Shown here: one piece after another, positions 26,896 through 35,091 of the stretch
Layout: each line of letters opens with the position of its first letter
How positions within the stretch are numbered: the first letter of the stretch is position 1
DNA from: DAOTXL01 sp034434895
GTDB lineage: Bacteria > Chloroflexota > Anaerolineae > JAAYZQ01
Reading direction: 5' to 3'
DNA: 35,091 nucleotides
Assembly (NCBI GenBank): GCA_034434895.1
Contig: DAOTYI010000121.1
Span: 1-35,091, forward strand
Notes under the pieces: model-generated
What the model saw: the letters and a program-made list of their open reading frames with translations, nothing else
What the model was told of the DNA's origin: nothing
Databases searched by the model: none
Made by a program: the position numbers and the translations under genes

Positions 26896-27864
26896 ATGGA
26901 AGAGCTTCTCCAAGTCGATCGCCTGACCAAAATCTTCTCCCTGGGGAGCATGATTTCAAGGATCCGGATCACTGCCGCAGACAATGTGTCGTTTTCCATC
27001 AGGCCGGCGGAGATCTTTGCCCTGGCGGGTGAAAGCGGCTGTGGAAAAACCACAACGGCCAGAATGATCCTGGGCTTTGAGGAGCCGACCTCAGGGACAA
27101 TCCTCTACAGAGGCCAGAAAATTGCCAGAAACGAAAAGGTGTGGTTTACCAGGGGCATCCAGGCGATCTTTCAGGATCCCTTTGGCACGTTCAACCCCCT
27201 GAGAACGGTTGACCGTTATTTCTTCGAAACACTCCGAAACTATAAACTTGCCGGCAGCACAAAGGAGGCGGTCGGGCTGATCGATCAGAAATTAAGGGCT
27301 GTCGGGCTTGCCTATGACGAGTTCTCTGGCAAATATCCCGGCGAATTCTCTGGCGGGCAACTGCAAAGGATTTCCATCGCCAGGGCTCTGTTGACCAATC
27401 CAACCCTTCTGATTGCCGATGAACCGGTTTCCATGGTGGACGCTTCCTTGCGGATGTCCATCGTGAACCTGTTTAAACAACTCAAAGAAGAACTGGGCGT
27501 GAGCGTATTGTACATCACTCACGATCTGGCTACTGCCTATTATGTGAGCGACCGGATCGCCATCATGTTCAGGGGGCACATGGTTGAAATGGGATCGGTG
27601 GAGAAGGTATTGATGGACCCCAAACATCCCTACACCCGACTTCTCCGCGAATCAATCCCCGAAGCTGATCCAACCAGGTGTTGGAGGGGAACGGTCAGGC
27701 TCACAGACATTGAACAGGAGGAATATTTGAAGCAGGGCTGCCGCTTTGCTGGCCGCTGCCCGATGGTCATGGACATCTGCAAACAACAGGTTCCGGCCGA
27801 TCTCAATGTGGACGGAGTGCTGGTCAGGTGTCACCTGTATACATCCCAGGTTGATTCCAGGTAG
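26896..27864 (+). CDS. ABC transporter ATP-binding protein, DppF/OppF type
   Basis: The 322-residue ATPase has Walker A GESGCGKTT (45-53), signature FSGGQLQR, Walker B IADEPVSMVDASLR and the C-terminal cysteines CRFAGRCPMVMDIC. The Walker B motif reads DEPVSMVD instead of the usual DEPVSALD, a mild change. Start ATG at 26896, 1 bp after the preceding stop, with GGAG upstream inside that gene. With the DppD-type protein it should form the heterodimeric motor. Confidence 0.95.
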   Translation: MEELLQVDRLTKIFSLGSMISRIRITAADNVSFSIRPAEIFALAGESGCGKTTTARMILGFEEPTSGTILYRGQKIARNEKVWFTRGIQAIFQDPFGTFNPLRTVDRYFFETLRNYKLAGSTKEAVGLIDQKLRAVGLAYDEFSGKYPGEFSGGQLQRISIARALLTNPTLLIADEPVSMVDASLRMSIVNLFKQLKEELGVSVLYITHDLATAYYVSDRIAIMFRGHMVEMGSVEKVLMDPKHPYTRLLRESIPEADPTRCWRGTVRLTDIEQEEYLKQGCRFAGRCPMVMDICKQQVPADLNVDGVLVRCHLYTSQVDSR

Positions 27865-27898
27865 CTGCCTGTCCTGTCCCCTGCCGCAGGTTAGAAAG

Positions 27899-27931
27899 CA
27901 GCCGGCAGCCGATCCGGTCGGTCGCCGGCTG
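27899..27931. repeat. Stem-loop between importer and GH3 genes
   Basis: CAGCCGGC (27899-27906) and GCCGGCTG (27924-27931) are perfect arms; inside, CCGA and TCGG can extend the fold. It lies in the 127-bp gap before the GH3 gene and has no T-run, so it may be a processing or partial-termination site within one operon. Confidence 0.45.
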
Positions 27932-27991
27932 TGTCCCAACCGGCGGGAGGGCAGGCAACTACAAGTCAAAACAGATTTTGGAGCTTTCTTC

Positions 27992-30562
27992 GTGAATCAA
28001 GATCCGTTGCCGCCTATTGAAGAACGGGTCGCCGACCTGGTTTCCCGGATGACCCTGGAAGAAAAGATCTCGCAGATGGTGTTCGATGCCCCGGCCATCG
28101 AGCGACTGGGTATCCCCGCCTACAACTGGTGGAATGAGTGCCTGCATGGTGTAGGCCGGGCCGGCCTGGCCACCGTCTTTCCCCAGGCCATCGGCCTGGC
28201 GGCCACCTGGAACTCCGACCTGATGCACCGGGTAGCGATGGCCATTTCCGATGAGGCGCGGGCCAAACACCACCAGGCACTCCGCCTGGGCATTCGCCGC
28301 ATCTACAGCGGCCTGACCTGCTGGTCGCCGAACATCAACATCTTCCGCGATCCCCGCTGGGGACGGGGGCAGGAGACGTATGGTGAGGATCCTTACCTGA
28401 CCGCGCAGATGGGGGTGGCCTTTGTCAAAGGGCTGCAAGGGGACAACCCTACCTGTCTGAAGCTGGTTGCCACACCCAAGCACTTTGCCGCGCACAGCGG
28501 CCCCGAATCGGAACGCCACCATTTTGACGCCCGCGTCAGCCAGCGAGACCTGCGTGAGACCTACCTGCCTGCCTTCGAGGCCTGTGTCAGGGAAGGGAGA
28601 GCGGCTTCGGTCATGGGCGCTTACAACCGCCTCAATGGTGAGCCGTGTTGCGCCAGTCCCACCCTCCTGCAGGAGATCCTCCGCCAGGAGTGGGGCTTTG
28701 ACGGTTATGTTGTCTCCGACTGCGGGGCCATCTACGACATCCACGAGCACCATCGGGTGGTGGCCACTGCCCAGGAGGCAGCGGCCATGGCCGTAGAAAA
28801 CGGCTGTGAGCTCAGTTGCGGCTATTCCTACCTGGCCCTGCTGGACGCCGTCAGGCAGGGGCTGATCGCCGAAGAGGCTATTGATCGCGCCGTCAAACGG
28901 CTCTTCGCCGCCCGTTTCCGCCTGGGCATGTTCGACCCGCCAGAGCAGGTGCCTTATGCCGGCATCCCCTATCAGGTCGTCAACTCGCCGGAGCACCAGG
29001 CACTGGCTTTACGGGCAGCTCGCGAATCGCTCGTGTTGCTCAAGAACGAGGGCGGCCTGCTTCCCCTGTCCAGGGAGCTCAGCGCCATCGCCGTCATCGG
29101 CCCCAATGCCGATGACCTGGCAGCACTGTTGGGCAACTACAACGGCACGCCGGCCAGGGCCATCACCCCCCTGGCGGGAATTCGACACAAGGTGTCGGCC
29201 ACAACCCGCGTCTACTACGCACCAGGCTGTGCCTGGGTGGATGGCGTCGTCCCGCTACAAACCATCCCCTCAAGTTACCTGCGCCCTGCCGATCTGAGCG
29301 GGGCAGGTTTGACCGGTGAATACTATGCCAACCCCGATCTCGCCGGCGAACCGGCCTGTCGCCGCCTGGATGCCATCATAGACTTTTGCTGGCCGGATAC
29401 CTCCCCGCTGACGGGCCGCTGGGGTGATCCCTTCTCCGTGCGTTGGACCGGCATCCTCATCCCGCCGACCAGCGGCCTCTACCGGCTGGGCGTACAGGGG
29501 CACAGCGGCTACAGGCTGTACCTGGACGGGGAGCTGTTTGCCGAATCCGACTTTGTCCATCACCCGCTCCTCAAAGGGGGCGAGATCGAACTGGAGGCCG
29601 GGCGGCTCTATTCGATCTGCCTGGAGTATGTGAGCCGGGGCCTCGACCCGCAGGTCCAACTCCTGTGGGCCCCCCCCGAGGCAGATCGCACCGCCCAGGC
29701 GTTGGAGGTGGCCGGGAAAGCCGAGGTGATCGTCGCCGTGATGGGCCTGTCGCCCCGGCTGGAGGGGGAGGAGATGCCGATCCAGGTCGAAGGCTTTGCC
29801 AGCGGCGACCGGACCGACATCACCCTGCCCCGCCCCCAGGAAGAGCTGTTGAAAAAGCTGCACAACCTGGGCAAACCGCTGGTGCTGGTGTTGCTCAACG
29901 GTGGCGCCCTGGCCGTCAACTGGGCTGCCGACCACATCCCGGCCATCATTGAAGCCTGGTATCCGGGCCAGGCCGGTGGCCAGGCCCTGGCCGATCTGCT
30001 CTTTGGCGACTATAATCCCGCCGGACGGCTGCCGGTCACCTTTTACAAATCGGTGGACGACCTGCCCCCCTTTGACGACTATAATATGGCCGGTCGCACC
30101 TACCGTTACTTCCAGGGCGAACCCCTCTTCCCCTTTGGTCACGGTTTGAGCTACACGACCTTCGAGTTCAGGGATTTGCAGATTCAGCCGGCGCAGGTTA
30201 CAATAGGAGGGCAGGTGGCGGTCAGCGCCCGCGTGACCAACACCGGTCTGCGCGCCGGCGACGAGGTGGTTCAACTCTACGTCCGCTACCCCGACGCGGC
30301 CGTGCCCCGCCCCATCCAGGAACTGAAGGGGTTCACACGCCTCCATCTGGCACCGGGCGAGGGCAAGGTGGTGACCTTTACGCTGCACACCCACCAGCTC
30401 GGCTGCTACGATGAGATGATGCACTACGCCGTCCATCCAGGGGTGGTCGAAGTGCTGGTAGGCAGGTCGTCGCAAGAGCTACCATTGGTCGGCCGCTTCG
30501 AGATTGTCGGACGGCGGACCCAGGTCGCCAGGGTGTTCTTTAGCCAGGTAAAGGTGAAATAA
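27992..30562 (+). CDS. Glycoside hydrolase family 3 (beta-xylosidase/beta-glucosidase-like) with PA14 insert
   Basis: The 856-residue enzyme hydrolyses terminal beta-linked sugars with retention. The GH3 N-terminal domain shows NWWNECLHGVGRAG, CWSPNINIFRDPRWGRGQE and the nucleophile motif VVSDCGAIYD (Asp243), a pattern closest to GH3 beta-xylosidases. The C-terminal sandwich is split by a PA14 domain at about 439-562 (LTGEYYANPDL to VQLLWAPP), and a fibronectin-III-like domain starts at about 731. No signal peptide is seen, so it probably acts in the cytoplasm on imported oligosaccharides. The GTG start has GGAG eight bases upstream; longer frames run back into the ATPase gene. Xylo- versus gluco-specificity is not settled. 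Confidence 0.92.
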   Translation: MNQDPLPPIEERVADLVSRMTLEEKISQMVFDAPAIERLGIPAYNWWNECLHGVGRAGLATVFPQAIGLAATWNSDLMHRVAMAISDEARAKHHQALRLGIRRIYSGLTCWSPNINIFRDPRWGRGQETYGEDPYLTAQMGVAFVKGLQGDNPTCLKLVATPKHFAAHSGPESERHHFDARVSQRDLRETYLPAFEACVREGRAASVMGAYNRLNGEPCCASPTLLQEILRQEWGFDGYVVSDCGAIYDIHEHHRVVATAQEAAAMAVENGCELSCGYSYLALLDAVRQGLIAEEAIDRAVKRLFAARFRLGMFDPPEQVPYAGIPYQVVNSPEHQALALRAARESLVLLKNEGGLLPLSRELSAIAVIGPNADDLAALLGNYNGTPARAITPLAGIRHKVSATTRVYYAPGCAWVDGVVPLQTIPSSYLRPADLSGAGLTGEYYANPDLAGEPACRRLDAIIDFCWPDTSPLTGRWGDPFSVRWTGILIPPTSGLYRLGVQGHSGYRLYLDGELFAESDFVHHPLLKGGEIELEAGRLYSICLEYVSRGLDPQVQLLWAPPEADRTAQALEVAGKAEVIVAVMGLSPRLEGEEMPIQVEGFASGDRTDITLPRPQEELLKKLHNLGKPLVLVLLNGGALAVNWAADHIPAIIEAWYPGQAGGQALADLLFGDYNPAGRLPVTFYKSVDDLPPFDDYNMAGRTYRYFQGEPLFPFGHGLSYTTFEFRDLQIQPAQVTIGGQVAVSARVTNTGLRAGDEVVQLYVRYPDAAVPRPIQELKGFTRLHLAPGEGKVVTFTLHTHQLGCYDEMMHYAVHPGVVEVLVGRSSQELPLVGRFEIVGRRTQVARVFFSQVKVK

Positions 30563-30564
30563 GC

Positions 30565-30601
30565 CAGGTGCCAGGCGGCGGTCCATCATGCCTGGCACCT
30601 G
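30565..30601. repeat. 12-bp perfect stem-loop after the GH3 gene
   Basis: CAGGTGCCAGGC (30565-30576) and GCCTGGCACCTG (30590-30601) are exact inverted arms around 13 nt, two bases after the GH3 stop. No T-run follows, so it may stabilise the GH3 mRNA end or lower expression of the next gene, 72 bp downstream. Confidence 0.7.
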
Positions 30602-30634
30602 AGAACAGGGGTATCCGTTGGAGGGTGCAGGAAA

Positions 30635-31543
30635 ATGGTGACGCAAACCGAAACCCGTTTCGCCGGCTACGACTGTGTCCGGTTGGAGAACGAGGTGCTG
30701 TCTGTGTGGCTGACCCGATCTGTCGGGCCGCGCATCATCGGCCTGGCACTGCAAGGTGGCGATAACCTCTTCGCCGAGGTCCCTGACCTCACCCTCCACT
30801 GCCCCGGCGTGGGCGAGTACCGGCTGCGCGGCGGGCATCGGCTGTGGTATGCGCCCGAAGATCCGCGCCGCACCTACCTGCCCGACGACGATCCGCCGAC
30901 CCTGTGCCAGGTCGAGAACGGCTTGCTCGTGACCCAACCTGTAGAGAGGTTGACCGGCATCCAGAAGTCGCTGACCATCACCCTGCCCGGCCGGGAGGCC
31001 CGCGTCGTCGTGGACCACACGCTGCACAACCGGGGCCGGGAGGCGGTCGAGCTGGCGCCGTGGGCCATTACCCAGCTCAGGCCAGGCGGCGTGGCCGTGC
31101 TCCCTCAGGCCACAGCACCCGCCGACGAGTATGGCCTGCTGCCCAACCGTCACATCGTGCTCTGGCCCTACACCCGGATCAACTCGCCCCACCTCACCTG
31201 GGGCGACCACTATCTGTTTGTCGAGGCGACCATGCAGGCTGGCGCGCTCAAGATCGGGTTCCCGAACCCCATCGGCTGGCTGGGCTACGCCGTGGCCGAC
31301 ACCTTGTTTGTCAAATATGCGGCCTATCAGCCCCAGGCCACCTATTTCGACCGGGGCAGTTCCAGCGAATGCTACTGCAATGCCCGCTTCCTGGAGTTGG
31401 AGACCCTGGGACCGCGCCTGGTCCTTGCCCCGGGCGAATCGGTCACACACCGGGAGACGTGGGCGGTCTATGCCGGCATCTCTTTCCAACGGGATGAGGC
31501 CGCTGTCCAGGAGCTGGCGGCCACCCTCATTTGCCGCCCATGA
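30635..31543 (+). CDS. Galactose-mutarotase-fold protein (DUF4380-like)
   Basis: The 302-residue protein has the beginning and beta-rich pattern of aldose-1-epimerase-like superfamily proteins of the DUF4380 kind: LSVWLTRSVGPRIIGLALQGGDNLFAE, RLRGGHRLWYAPEDPRRTY, ELAPWAITQLRPGG, and LAPGESVTHRETWAVYAG at the end. No signal peptide is seen. The ATG has GGAGGGTGCAGGAAA upstream. As the last gene after the importer and GH3 genes, it may interconvert anomers or bind the released sugar; this is inferred from context. Its 3' end overlaps the convergent carbamoyltransferase gene by 17 bp. Confidence 0.78.
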   Translation: MVTQTETRFAGYDCVRLENEVLSVWLTRSVGPRIIGLALQGGDNLFAEVPDLTLHCPGVGEYRLRGGHRLWYAPEDPRRTYLPDDDPPTLCQVENGLLVTQPVERLTGIQKSLTITLPGREARVVVDHTLHNRGREAVELAPWAITQLRPGGVAVLPQATAPADEYGLLPNRHIVLWPYTRINSPHLTWGDHYLFVEATMQAGALKIGFPNPIGWLGYAVADTLFVKYAAYQPQATYFDRGSSSECYCNARFLELETLGPRLVLAPGESVTHRETWAVYAGISFQRDEAAVQELAATLICRP

Positions 31544-32594
31544 CCAGAGCCATGACCGCTTTTTGCACGTGCAGGCGGTTCTCGGCCTGATCAAAGACGA
31601 CGCTGCGCCAGCCGTCCCCCTTTTCCTTATCAATCACCTCGTCGGTGACCTCAAAGCCCCGGTCGCAGGGCAGGCAGTGCATGTAGATGGCATACCGGTC
31701 GGCCAGCTCCATGTGCTCCCGGTCGCAGATCCAGCTCTTATTGGCATCAAAGATGGCCTGCGTCGCCCTGGGGTCATCCTGACCCACCGGCGGCTTGAAG
31801 ATGGGCGTGGCGGCCCAGGCCTTGGGATAGACGACCTGGGCGCCGGTCAGCGCTTCCTCAAAATTGTTGCTGATGCGGAATGACCCCCCGGTCTCAGCGG
31901 CATACCTGGCACAGGCATCCAGCACCTCCGGGTCCAGTTCCATCCCTTTGGGGTGCGCCAGGGTGACATCCATGCCCATCTTGGTGGCAGCGATGATGGC
32001 ACTCTGGGGCACGGCACGCGGCTTATGGATGCTGGGGCTGTAGGCCCAGCTCATCGTGAACCTGACCCCCTTGAAGGTGCCGAACTTTTCCTTGACGGTC
32101 ATGATGTCGGCCAACGCCTGGCAGGGATGGTACCTGTCACACTCCATGTTGATGACCGGGATGTCGGCCCAATAGGCAAAGTTGCGCATCATCTCGTGCG
32201 CTCCGCCGTATACCCAGTCCACCGGGTCGCCGTAACAGCGGATGGCGATGGCATGGCCCATGCGGCTGAGGGTGCGTGCCACGTCCGAGACCCGCTCGGT
32301 GCTGTAGGCCACCTCCTTGCCGGGCAACGCCGGGGTGTAGATTTTGCCCGGATCGAGGAAATGGGCATGGCCGCCCAATTGGGTCATGCCCGCCTCGAAG
32401 CTGTTGCGGGTGCGCAGGCTCTGGTTGTAGAAAATCATGAACAGCGTCTTGCCCCGCAGCAGGTGGTCGTGGGCCTCGCCCAGCGCGAAACGGCGCTTCA
32501 GGTCCAAAGCTACGTCCAGGATGGTTTCGATCTCCTCGCGGCTATAGTCCAGCAGCGTCAGAAAATCCCGTCCCCGGAAATTGTCGGTTTTCAT
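31527..32594 (-). CDS. Carbamoyltransferase, N-acetylornithine type (AOTC/YgeW-like)
   Basis: The 355-residue enzyme transfers a carbamoyl group from carbamoyl phosphate to an amine. SLRTR (59-63) is the carbamoyl-phosphate loop; HPCQALAD (156-163) and HCLP (306-309) complete the family motifs. Leu in SLRTR, QLGGHAHFLDPGK and the C-terminal AENRLHVQKAVMA resemble N-acetylornithine transcarbamylase as I recall it, while MSWAYSPS and MGMDVTLAHP also resemble E. coli YgeW. A classical ornithine carbamoyltransferase is less likely. The neighbouring M20 deacetylase fits an acetylated route to citrulline. The ATG has AAGAGGAACG directly before it. A Lys-to-Glu difference after HCLP (RGFEVTDEV) makes the acyl group uncertain. 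Confidence 0.85.
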   Translation of the reverse strand: MKTDNFRGRDFLTLLDYSREEIETILDVALDLKRRFALGEAHDHLLRGKTLFMIFYNQSLRTRNSFEAGMTQLGGHAHFLDPGKIYTPALPGKEVAYSTERVSDVARTLSRMGHAIAIRCYGDPVDWVYGGAHEMMRNFAYWADIPVINMECDRYHPCQALADIMTVKEKFGTFKGVRFTMSWAYSPSIHKPRAVPQSAIIAATKMGMDVTLAHPKGMELDPEVLDACARYAAETGGSFRISNNFEEALTGAQVVYPKAWAATPIFKPPVGQDDPRATQAIFDANKSWICDREHMELADRYAIYMHCLPCDRGFEVTDEVIDKEKGDGWRSVVFDQAENRLHVQKAVMALVMGGK

Positions 32595-32622
32595 CGTTCC
32601 TCTTCTCCTTTCATGATTCTAA

Positions 32623-32637
32623 CCGGCTATGAGCCGG
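32623..32637. repeat. Short hairpin between deacetylase and carbamoyltransferase genes
   Basis: CCGGCT (32623-32628) and AGCCGG (32632-32637) are perfect arms around 3 nt in the 50-bp gap of this minus-strand gene pair. It has no T-run, so read-through from the deacetylase gene is expected. Confidence 0.4.
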
Positions 32638-32644
32638 CAATCGG

Positions 32645-33835
32645 CTACTGCCTGCCCAGCAATTCGACTGCCAGCCGGGCATAAACCCGCGCTGCGTCCA
32701 CCACATCGTTCAGGCGGACCTGTTCCTGGGGGGTGTGGGCATACCGTTCCTCGCCCGGCCCAAAGCCCACGGTCGGGATGTTGGCCACGCCGGCGGTGTA
32801 GGTCCCGTCGGTCGAGAAATCCCAGCGCCCCAGGCGAGGCCGGTAGCCGAGGGCCTCGCGCACGCTGCGCACCAACGCCTGCACCAGAGGATGGTCTTCA
32901 GGGATCATCCAGGCGGGAAAGACCAACCGGGCCTGACAGTCGTAGCCGGTGTAGCTTGTCGCCTGGTAGTCGGTGATCTGCACCTGAGCGTCCACCTCCT
33001 CGGTGTTGATGATATTCTGCACCTCGGCCAACGCTTTCCGCTCCGTTTCCCCCAGGGTCAGACGGCGGTCAATGTAAAAGGTACAACAATCGGGGATGGC
33101 GTTGCGGCTGGCCGCCTGGCTGGAGATCTCGGTCACGGCCAGGGTGCCCTGGCCTAGAAACGGATCGCGGGCCAGGCGGGGGGCCAGCAATTCCAGGCCA
33201 AAGATGAGCCGCGCCGCATGGTGAATGGCGTTGCTGCCCAGAGCCGGCGACGAGGCGTGAGCGGCCTTGCCCCGCACCTGGACCTGCATCTCCAGCCGGC
33301 CACGGTGCCCCAGGCGCACCTGCAGGTCACTCGGCTCACCCAGCAGCACATAATCGGGGCGGAGGCCCCCCTCCTCCACCAGCATCCGCACGGCCAGCCC
33401 CTCGCACGGCTCCTCCTGCACCACGCCGGCCACATACAGATCGCCGGCCAGTTCCACGCCGGCATCCAGCAGGGCTTTGGCGGCGTAGATCATGGCTGCC
33501 AGGCCCCCCTTCATATCGCAGGCTCCCCGCCCGTAGAGCACGCCATTCTCGATCACGCCCTCGTAGGGCGGATAGGGCCAGCAGGCCAGGTCGCCAACGT
33601 CCACGGTGTCCAGGTGGCCCTCCAGGAGCAACCTGGGGCCCTGCCCCGATCCGATCCGCCCGATGACGTTGCCCATCCGGTCGGTCCATACCTGGGCAAA
33701 ACCGACACGCCGCATCTCCTCAGCCAGGCGTACTGCCGCTGCCTCTTCCTGGGTGGACAGACTGGGAATACGGACCAGGTCTTGCAGGAACCTGGCCATC
33801 GCCTCGGCCAGGCTCGCCGGAAAGCGGATGTTCAC
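32645..33835 (-). CDS. M20 metallohydrolase (ArgE/DapE family, YgeY-like)
   Basis: The 396-residue zinc enzyme would remove an acyl group from an amino acid. Metal and catalytic residues are visible: His74 and Asp76 (GHLDTVD), Asp107 (GRGACDMKGG) and Glu141/Glu142 (QEEPCEG). The order VRGKAAHASSP, IDRRLTLGET and WDFSTDGTYTAG follows E. coli YgeY as I recall it. The GTG start at 33835 has GGAGG six bases upstream; the longer frame to 33964 has no such support. It is first in a two-gene set with the carbamoyltransferase, 50 bp apart. N-acetylcitrulline or N-acetylornithine are candidate substrates by context, but not proven. Confidence 0.88.
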   Translation of the reverse strand: MNIRFPASLAEAMARFLQDLVRIPSLSTQEEAAAVRLAEEMRRVGFAQVWTDRMGNVIGRIGSGQGPRLLLEGHLDTVDVGDLACWPYPPYEGVIENGVLYGRGACDMKGGLAAMIYAAKALLDAGVELAGDLYVAGVVQEEPCEGLAVRMLVEEGGLRPDYVLLGEPSDLQVRLGHRGRLEMQVQVRGKAAHASSPALGSNAIHHAARLIFGLELLAPRLARDPFLGQGTLAVTEISSQAASRNAIPDCCTFYIDRRLTLGETERKALAEVQNIINTEEVDAQVQITDYQATSYTGYDCQARLVFPAWMIPEDHPLVQALVRSVREALGYRPRLGRWDFSTDGTYTAGVANIPTVGFGPGEERYAHTPQEQVRLNDVVDAARVYARLAVELLGRQ

Positions 33836-34011
33836 CTCTGGCCTCCAACCTGAACTGTGCCCGGCCGGAGCCGGTCGGACATTGCCCCTCGAACCCCGAT
33901 CCGACATACACGTCAAGTGAAGCGACTCAAGTCGCACCTCAGCGGCCTGCGGCCAGGTGTCCACCGGCGTGGACGCCTATGCCCCGATCCGGTCGGGGTG
34001 ACGGGCAGGCG
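33836..34011 (-). promoter_or_regulatory. Long structured leader of the M20/carbamoyltransferase operon
   Basis: Between the predicted transcription start and the GTG, about 175 nt of minus-strand leader can form several hairpins: CCCCGACCGGATCGGGG, GCGACTTGAGTCGC, and arms GTCGGA with TCCGAC enclosing about 25 nt. No known riboswitch class or T-box was recognised, and no convincing leader peptide was found. The remaining bases up to the glycosyltransferase promoter (34047-34120) hold no recognised feature. Confidence 0.4.
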
Positions 34012-34017
34012 TGTGCT

Positions 34018-34046
34018 ATTGTACGTCAAGGCGCGGGCGGTGTCAA
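34018..34046 (-). promoter_or_regulatory. Putative promoter of the M20/carbamoyltransferase operon
   Basis: On the minus strand a consensus TTGACA (34041-34046), a 17-bp spacer and TACAAT (34018-34023). Transcription would start near 34011. Confidence 0.7.
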
Positions 34047-34120
34047 ACGCTACAGGCTGCCAGACATCAATCCGGTCACAGAACGCCTGAGCTGGCGTGA
34101 CGCCGCGCCGCTGTTGTGCT

Positions 34121-34149
34121 TTGCCAGAAGTGAAGAGCAATGGTATACT
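34121..34149 (+). promoter_or_regulatory. Putative promoter of the glycosyltransferase gene
   Basis: TTGCCA (34121-34126), a 17-bp spacer and TATACT (34144-34149) preceded by TGG. The leader would be about 25 nt and includes GGAGG before the GTG start. Confidence 0.6.
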
Positions 34150-34178
34150 GAACGCCGTTTGTCCAGAGTGGAGGCAAG

Positions 34179-35091
34179 GTGTCGGTTCTCAGTATCCTGT
34201 ATCTCATCGCCGCCGTGGCGTTGGCCCTCTACGGAGCCAATGCCCTGTTGTTGACGGCCCTCTACCTGCGTCGCCGTTCAGAGCGCCCGACCTGCCCACC
34301 GGAGCCGGAAGAGTGGCCGCCGGTCACCGTGCAACTGCCGTTGTACAACGAGATCTATGTGGTGCGACGGCTGATTGACGCCGTCGCCCGCCTGGACTAT
34401 CCCCGCCACCGGCTTCAGATCCAGATCCTGGACGACTCTACCGACGCGACGACCCGGCTGGCCCGGGCGCGCGTTGCCTGTCACCGGGCACGGGGCCTGG
34501 AGATCGAGCTGCTGCACCGGCAGGAGCGGCAGGGCTTCAAGGCCGGCGCCCTGGCCCACGGCCTGGAGACGGCGCGGGGGGAGCTGATCGCCATCTTTGA
34601 TGCCGACTTTGTCCCACCGCCTGACTTTTTGAAACGGACGGTGCCCTACCTGGTCGCCGACCCTGGCCTTGCTTTTGTGCAGACGCGGTGGGGCTATCTG
34701 AACCCCGATTATTCGCCGCTGACCCGTGCCCAAACCATCGCCCTTGACGGCCACTTTGTGGTGGAGCACCTGGGCCGCAACCGCAACGGCCTGCTGATGA
34801 ACTTTAACGGCACGGCCGGCGTGTGGCGGCGGGAGGCCATCATGGCGGCAGGAGGGTGGCAGCCCGATACCCTGACCGAAGATGTGGACCTCAGTTTCCG
34901 CGCCCAACTGGCCGGCTGGCGGGCCCTCTACCTGCCCGAAGTCGAGTGTCCGGCCGAGCTGCCGCCGCAGATCGCCGCCTTTCAGCAGCAGCAGGCGCGT
35001 TGGGCCACCGGCGCAGCCCAGTGCCTGATCAAGCTGGCGGGGGCGCTGCTGCGAGGGGAATACCGCCCCTCACCCCTACCCTCTCCCCCCA
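34179..35091 (+). CDS. Family 2 glycosyltransferase, processive (CslA/cellulose-synthase-like), N-terminal part
   Basis: The frame is open from a GTG at 34179 (GGAGG four bases upstream) to the window end, giving 304 residues. A membrane helix (about 5-32) is followed by the GT-A domain: VQLPLYNE, ILDDSTD, KAGALAHGL, the metal-binding FDADFVP, NGTAGVWRR, TEDVDLS and QQQARWATG (the QxxRW motif of processive enzymes). This matches cytoplasm-facing synthases of beta-glucan or mannan-type polymers with further helices expected beyond the window. The last visible residues (RGEYRPSPLPSPP) do not look like the family, and the DNA there is C-rich and repeat-like, so the gene may be altered near its end. 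Confidence 0.88.
   Translation, partial: MSVLSILYLIAAVALALYGANALLLTALYLRRRSERPTCPPEPEEWPPVTVQLPLYNEIYVVRRLIDAVARLDYPRHRLQIQILDDSTDATTRLARARVACHRARGLEIELLHRQERQGFKAGALAHGLETARGELIAIFDADFVPPPDFLKRTVPYLVADPGLAFVQTRWGYLNPDYSPLTRAQTIALDGHFVVEHLGRNRNGLLMNFNGTAGVWRREAIMAAGGWQPDTLTEDVDLSFRAQLAGWRALYLPEVECPAELPPQIAAFQQQQARWATGAAQCLIKLAGALLRGEYRPSPLPSPP

Noticed and set aside
33880..33905. GGTTCGA on the minus strand, resembling a tRNA T-loop
   Set aside because: The flanking bases do not form the 5-bp T-stem and no acceptor or anticodon arms are present.
33836..34011. Known riboswitch in the long leader
   Set aside because: Hairpins exist, but no conserved core of guanidine, lysine, T-box or other class could be recognised.

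Overview
This is a GC-rich bacterial chromosomal window, densely packed with genes. No phage, insertion sequence, CRISPR array, rRNA or tRNA was recognised. The best guess for the host is a Chloroflexota (Anaerolineae/Caldilineae-like) bacterium. This rests on the style of the lipoprotein linkers (Val/Glu/Lys/Thr-rich after the lipobox in the 21.8 kb binding protein), the gene families present, and the small palindromic repeats between genes. It is inference from resemblance, not a database result.

Layout. 1-1387: end of panE, then panC (pantothenate synthesis). 1506-7259: an AMMECR1 protein divergent from a small two-helix membrane protein, then a minus-strand series: a CASTOR/POLLUX-like RCK channel, an orphan glycyl-radical-enzyme activase, an unknown jelly-roll-like protein and an acyl-CoA dehydrogenase. 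7424-11903 (minus): a complete polar amino-acid ABC transporter, aapJ-aapQ-aapM-aapP; its binding protein has a striking Cys-every-third-residue linker. 12368-20355 (plus): Hsp20, Lon, a PHP/AlbA_2 fusion, a winged-helix AAA+ ATPase, a MogA/MoaB-type protein and imidazolonepropionase; from lon onward the genes are 3-53 bp apart and look like one operon. 20520-31543 (plus): a LacI-type regulator behind a consensus promoter, then a five-gene Opp/Dpp-type ABC importer, a GH3 glycosidase with a PA14 insert and a mutarotase-fold protein. This reads as an oligosaccharide uptake and hydrolysis locus, and the regulator and importer share a 17-bp operator-like block. 31527-33835 (minus): an N-acylornithine-type carbamoyltransferase and an M20 deacetylase behind a good promoter and a structured leader of about 175 nt. 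34179-end (plus): the start of a processive family 2 glycosyltransferase.

Non-coding structure is informative. Nine promoter-like sites with 17-bp spacers can be read; three carry the same GTGGTA(A/T)AAT -10 region. A ~105-bp inverted-repeat element occurs twice in full, each time supplying the TGA stop codon of the gene before it, and once as a half copy inside the aapJ leader. Both ABC operons carry a strong stem-loop without a U-tract between binding-protein and permease genes.

The most promising candidate for an undescribed system is the PHP-AlbA_2 protein together with the winged-helix AAA+ ATPase, downstream of lon.
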